A stretch of 64,000 nt of DNA, from assembly GCA_964384375.1 (NCBI GenBank), contig CAYLLN010000031.1, positions 1-64,000 on the forward strand. Direction: 5' to 3'. The notes under the pieces were generated by a model. It was not told where the DNA came from. It saw nothing but the letters and a program-made list of their open reading frames with translations, and ran no database searches. This document shows positions 63,893 through 64,000 of the stretch, in pieces (the first letter of the stretch is position 1; each line of letters begins with the position of its first letter). A program made the position numbers and the translations under genes. The stretch is from CAYLLN01 sp964384375 (lineage in GTDB: Bacteria > Planctomycetota > Planctomycetia > Pirellulales > Pirellulaceae).

Positions 63893-64000
63893 GGTGACGT
63901 TTGTTGGCCCGAGAGCACGTTTTCGCTCCCAAGCGAGCGTGCAGCCGGCGGATTTGCCCTGTTTTTCCGCGGAATTCGCTAGGCCCAGGCCAGCGCCGCG

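Overview
The window looks like a chromosomal segment from a planctomycete, most likely a Pirellulales relative. The evidence is a GC-rich genome, Tat-type DUF1501 proteins, a signal peptidase I with a large central insertion, TPR proteins carrying RNA polymerase alpha C-terminal domains, a Tad trio, FurR/HemP-type small proteins, many signal-peptide-bearing proteins of unknown function and several lineage-type mini-proteins. No rRNA, CRISPR array, prophage, integrase or transposase was seen. One tRNA gene (Thr, CGT) is present.

Layout. 1-15.4 kb, mostly minus strand: purA, a cysH-rrf2 sulfur operon with a 17-bp palindrome in front of it, a DUF1501 protein, a Tat-exported prenyltransferase-fold protein (plus strand), queE, a DUF4198-hemP unit with a Fur-box-like site, an fba-pyrF operon, two lipoprotein-like genes and thrC. 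15.7-31.8 kb, mostly plus: lepB, lptB, cpaF-tadB-tadC, nhaD, a 1076-residue protein joining the three AmmeMemoRadiSam components, glyS, and gap (minus). 32-46.9 kb: moaB, a TPR-redoxin protein bracketed by inverted copies of a double-hairpin repeat, a GAF-PP2C phosphatase, an MFS transporter, ubiE and ubiX, an HtrA protease, a beta-propeller, a BFD-like protein and tgt. 47-64 kb: a TPR protein with two alpha-CTDs, tRNA-Thr, a second DUF1501 protein, a low-GC ATPase/Toprim-like gene pair, a zinc phospholipase C-like protein, metF, a large membrane-anchored protein, a ketosynthase homologue without its catalytic residues, an SGNH hydrolase, a PQQ-type propeller, an HExxH-LRR protein and an RRM protein.

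Function. Most genes are housekeeping: purine, pyrimidine, threonine, folate, glycolysis, queuosine (queE, tgt), menaquinone (ubiE, ubiX) and protein export or quality control. The most unusual items are the ATPase/Toprim-like pair at 50236-51907 (a candidate defence module with foreign base composition), the AmmeMemoRadiSam fusion, the TPR/alpha-CTD protein, the catalytically dead ketosynthase, two regulatory palindromes with obvious candidate regulators, and a family of double-hairpin elements sitting directly at gene 3' ends.

Limits. All family calls come from reading motifs and architecture by eye; no database search was run. Start codons were chosen from ribosome-binding sites, signal peptides and family N-termini where these were visible.
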